Part shown: one piece after another, positions 7,331-9,130 of the stretch
How the letters are laid out: every line of letters starts with the position of its first letter
Numbering within the stretch: position 1 is the first letter of the stretch
Source of the DNA: DATGKK01 sp035294725
GTDB lineage: Bacteria > Actinomycetota > Acidimicrobiia > Acidimicrobiales > Bog-793
Reading direction: 5' to 3'
Assembly (NCBI GenBank): GCA_035294725.1
Contig: DATGKK010000139.1
Location: 1-9,130, forward strand
DNA: 9,130 nt
Notes under the pieces: generated by a model
Databases searched by the model: none
The model's input: only the letters and a program-made list of their open reading frames with translations
What the model was told of the DNA's origin: nothing
Program-made: the position numbers and the translations under genes

Positions 7331-7360
7331 GTGCGCAGACGCGAGCGGGCGTCAGCGCAC
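7331..7360 (-). other. Stem-loop starting at the leader-peptide stop codon (pause/1:2-type hairpin)
   Basis: In the ilvB-sense RNA, GUGCGCUGACGC (7360-7349) pairs with GCGUCUGCGCAC (7342-7331): eleven Watson-Crick pairs interrupted by one U-U mismatch, with a 6-base loop. The 5' arm starts at the last base of the leader peptide TAG. A ribosome held on the Ile/Leu/Val codons 6 or more bases upstream would cover part of this arm and open the stem, which is the expected geometry of an amino-acid attenuator. Confidence 0.75.
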
Positions 7361-7401
7361 TACGTAAGAAGTACGAGGATCGACGCGCGAAGAGCCCTCA
7401 C
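7360..7401 (-). CDS. ilvB leader peptide, 13 residues
   Basis: A short reading frame, GTG to TAG, encodes MRALRASILVLLT. Residues 8-12 are Ile-Leu-Val-Leu-Leu, all three branched-chain amino acids in one block, with a further Leu at residue 4. The codons used are ATC CTC GTA CTT CTT; GTA and CTT look uncommon beside the CTC/CTG and GTC/GTG of the neighbouring genes (judged by eye, not counted). The frame ends exactly where the first stem-loop begins, and a terminator follows, upstream of the enzyme genes that make these amino acids. No good Shine-Dalgarno is seen before the GTG. The candidate -10 element instead places the transcription start at or next to the GTG, so translation may be leaderless. 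The product probably has no function beyond sensing tRNA charging by ribosome stalling. Confidence 0.8.
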   Translation of the reverse strand: MRALRASILVLLT

Positions 7402-7408
7402 GCCCGGA

Positions 7409-7438
7409 AGTCTGCCAGATCCGTCCCCGCCGCGACAA
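7409..7438 (-). promoter_or_regulatory. Candidate ilvB operon promoter
   Basis: On the minus strand TTGTCG (7438-7433) and CAGACT (7414-7409) are separated by 18 bases. TTGTCG agrees with TTGACA at four positions, and CAGACT keeps the A and final T of the -10 box. The GTG of the leader peptide starts 7 bases after the -10 box, the usual distance to a transcription start. The promoter would lie in the 58 bases between the gatB stop and the leader peptide. No strong terminator separates it from gatB, so some read-through from gatB is possible. Confidence 0.45.
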
Positions 7439-7459
7439 ACCGGGCGGGCGCGCCGGCGG

Positions 7460-8914
7460 TCAGCCGGTGCGCCGCCGGGCGAACGCCTCCGCCACGAGCT
7501 TGCCGTTCGCCCGTCCCCCGCTGTTGCGCATCACCTGCCCGAGCAGGAAGCCCGACACCTTCTCGTCGCCGGCGAGGTACCTCCCCCACTCGGCCGGGTT
7601 CGCCTCGATGACCTCGTCGACGAGCCGGTCGAGCTCGCTCGCATCGAGGGCCTCGTAACCGAGCCGCCGGGCGATCTCGCGGGGGTCGCCGCCCTCGTCG
7701 AGCAGGGCGGCGAGGACGGCCTTCGACTGGGTGGCCGACAGGGTGCCGGCGGACTCGAGCTCGAGGAGGGACGCGAAGGAGCCGGCGTCGAGGTGCCGGG
7801 CCCTCTCCGGTCTCGCCGCCGCCTCGTTGGCGGCCCGCGCGAGAGCAAGCCGGGCATCGGCGCCCGCCTCGACGGCGTCGACGACGAGCTGGTCCAAGTC
7901 GAGCTCGATCACGGTCTGGACCTGGTCGGACACCGCACCGGCACCGCCCCCGAACAGCTCGGCGAGGCGCCGGCGGCGGTCCGCCGGCAACAGCCCCACC
8001 CCGGAGCGGGCCGCCGCGAGCAGGGGCTCGTCCGGCACGAGCGGCACGAGGTCGGGCTCCTGGAAGTAGCGGTAGTCGTCCGCCTCCTCCTTCGAGCGGA
8101 GCGGGTGGGTGACGCCCGCATCCTCGTCCCAGTGGCGGGTCTGCTGGGCCACCGTGCCCCCCTCGGCGAGGATCGCCGACTGCCGCTCGGCCTCGTGCTC
8201 GATCGCCCGCACGAGCGAGCGGAGCGAGTTCAGGTTCTTCACCTCGCAACGGGTCCCGAGCCGGGCGCTGCCGGCGGGCCGGACCGAGACGTTGGCGTCG
8301 ACCCGCAGCGAGCCCTCCTCCATGCGCCCGTCGGAGGCTCCCGTCGCGACGAGGACGCCCCGGAGCTCGGTCACGTAGGCACGGGCCTGCTCGGCCGAGC
8401 CGATGTCAGGGGCCGAGACGATCTCGACGAGCGGGACGCCGGCCCGGTTGTAGTCGACGAGGGAGTGGCTCGCACCGTGGATCCGGCCTGTGCCGCCGAC
8501 ATGGGTCGTCTTGCCCGTGTCCTCTTCCATGTGAGCCCGCTCGATGCGCACCACCGAGCCGTCGGGGAGCTCGAGCCGGCCGTTCACGTTGACGGGCGCG
8601 TCGTACTGGCTGATCTGGTAGTCCTTCGGCATGTCGGGATAGAAGTAGTTCTTCCGGTGGAACACCGACGGCCTCACCTCGCAGCCGAGGGCGAGGCCGA
8701 TCCGCATCGCGAGCTCGGCCGCGCGCCGGTTGAGCACCGGGAGCGAGCCGGGGAGGCCGAGGCAGACGGGGCAGACGTTCGTGTTCGGCTCGTCCCCGAA
8801 GGCGTTCGGGCAGCTGCAGAAGAGCTTCGTCGCTGTCGCGAGCTCACAGTGGACCTCGAGACCGACGACGATCTCGTAGTCGACCCCGCCGGCCGAGCGC
8901 ACGAGCGCCCTCAT
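7460..8914 (-). CDS. gatB: Asp-tRNA(Asn)/Glu-tRNA(Gln) amidotransferase subunit B
   Basis: GatB is the subunit of the GatCAB complex that binds mischarged Asp-tRNA(Asn) or Glu-tRNA(Gln). It phosphorylates the carboxylate with ATP and receives ammonia from GatA, giving Asn-tRNA or Gln-tRNA. The product is 484 residues, normal for the family. The signature EIVVGLEVHCELATATKLFC begins at residue 14. A zinc-type set of cysteines is at C33, C35, C48 and C51 (CSC...CPVC), followed by LGLPGSLPVLN. Further family segments are FHRKNYFYPDMPKDYQISQYD, RIERAHMEEDTGK and DYNRAGVPLVEIVS. The C-terminal helical and YqeY-like tail domain covers about residues 335-484 and ends with GQVMRNSGGRANGKLV. The ATG at 8914 overlaps the gatA stop as ATGA. 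The upstream ribosome site is weak, so translational coupling to gatA is likely. A complete GatCAB suggests the organism makes Asn- and/or Gln-tRNA indirectly. Confidence 0.97.
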   Translation of the reverse strand: MRALVRSAGGVDYEIVVGLEVHCELATATKLFCSCPNAFGDEPNTNVCPVCLGLPGSLPVLNRRAAELAMRIGLALGCEVRPSVFHRKNYFYPDMPKDYQISQYDAPVNVNGRLELPDGSVVRIERAHMEEDTGKTTHVGGTGRIHGASHSLVDYNRAGVPLVEIVSAPDIGSAEQARAYVTELRGVLVATGASDGRMEEGSLRVDANVSVRPAGSARLGTRCEVKNLNSLRSLVRAIEHEAERQSAILAEGGTVAQQTRHWDEDAGVTHPLRSKEEADDYRYFQEPDLVPLVPDEPLLAAARSGVGLLPADRRRRLAELFGGGAGAVSDQVQTVIELDLDQLVVDAVEAGADARLALARAANEAAARPERARHLDAGSFASLLELESAGTLSATQSKAVLAALLDEGGDPREIARRLGYEALDASELDRLVDEVIEANPAEWGRYLAGDEKVSGFLLGQVMRNSGGRANGKLVAEAFARRRTG

Positions 8915-9130
8915 CGCGTCCCGCCGCGCGCGAGCCCGCCAGGGGCGCGGGCCGCGTCGGGCGCCGCATCCTCGAGGGCGCGCGCGACCCGCAGCATCAC
9001 CGCCTCGCCGAGCGCGGGCGCGAGCACCTGCACCCCGACCGGGAGGTCGTCCTCGCCGAGCGCGAAGGGCACGGACACCGCAGGGTGGCCGGCGAGGTTC
9101 GACGGGATGGTGAACAGGTCCGACAGGTAC
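8911..9130 (-). CDS. gatA: Asp-tRNA(Asn)/Glu-tRNA(Gln) amidotransferase subunit A, C-terminal part
   Basis: Only the last 72 codons and the stop are inside the window; the rest of the gene, including the amidase-signature Ser-Ser-Lys triad, lies beyond the right edge. The visible part reads YLSDLFTIPSNLAGHPAVSV, then LPVGVQVLAPALGEAVMLRVARALE. This is the conserved end of GatA, the glutaminase subunit that releases ammonia for GatB. An Ala/Gly/Arg-rich tail of about 20 residues (DAAPDAARAPGGLARGGTR) follows, to the TGA at 8913-8911 that overlaps the gatB ATG. Other amidase-signature enzymes share the fold, but the direct overlap with gatB makes GatA the clear choice. Confidence 0.92.
   Translation of the reverse strand, partial: YLSDLFTIPSNLAGHPAVSVPFALGEDDLPVGVQVLAPALGEAVMLRVARALEDAAPDAARAPGGLARGGTR

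Noticed and set aside
7174..7459. A T-box riboswitch in the ilvB leader.
   Set aside because: The leader is too short for the usual T-box layout, and I see no T-box bulge consensus. The leader peptide with branched-chain codons explains the structure better.

Overview
This is a core-metabolism segment of a very GC-rich chromosome. It most resembles an actinobacterium, possibly an acidimicrobial or other deep-branching actinobacterial lineage. The grounds are the strong G/C third-position bias, frequent GTG starts, the actinobacterial form of phosphoserine aminotransferase, a Streptomyces-like class I aminotransferase, and the order gatA-gatB-ilvB-ilvN-ilvC. The assignment is from recognition by eye, without a database search. 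I see no mobile element, CRISPR array, tRNA or rRNA. The window is almost fully coding and has no gene-free stretch above 300 bases.

Right to left on the minus strand: the last 72 codons of gatA overlap gatB (ATGA overlap), giving two subunits of the Asp/Glu-tRNA amidotransferase. After gatB comes a 286-base gap. It holds a candidate promoter, a 13-codon leader peptide rich in Ile/Leu/Val (MRALRASILVLLT), a strong stem-loop starting at the leader stop codon, and a G/C-rich hairpin followed by a U-rich tract. This has the layout of a translation-coupled transcription attenuator for branched-chain amino acid synthesis. It lies upstream of ilvB (acetohydroxyacid synthase large subunit), ilvN (small subunit, GTGA overlap with ilvB) and ilvC (ketol-acid reductoisomerase).

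To the left of ilvC lies a serine-synthesis group. serC (phosphoserine aminotransferase) is on the plus strand, convergent with ilvC across a 17-base gap filled by a GC hairpin. serC is divergent from a minus-strand pair: a class I aspartate-type aminotransferase and, 5 bases further on, serA (3-phosphoglycerate dehydrogenase), whose C-terminus runs off the left edge.

Together the genes cover the first two steps of valine/isoleucine synthesis, the first two steps of serine synthesis, a general amino-acid transaminase and tRNA-dependent amidation. No undescribed protein system is visible. The most notable signal is the compact ilvB leader, in which the promoter position suggests that the leader peptide itself is translated from a leaderless RNA.
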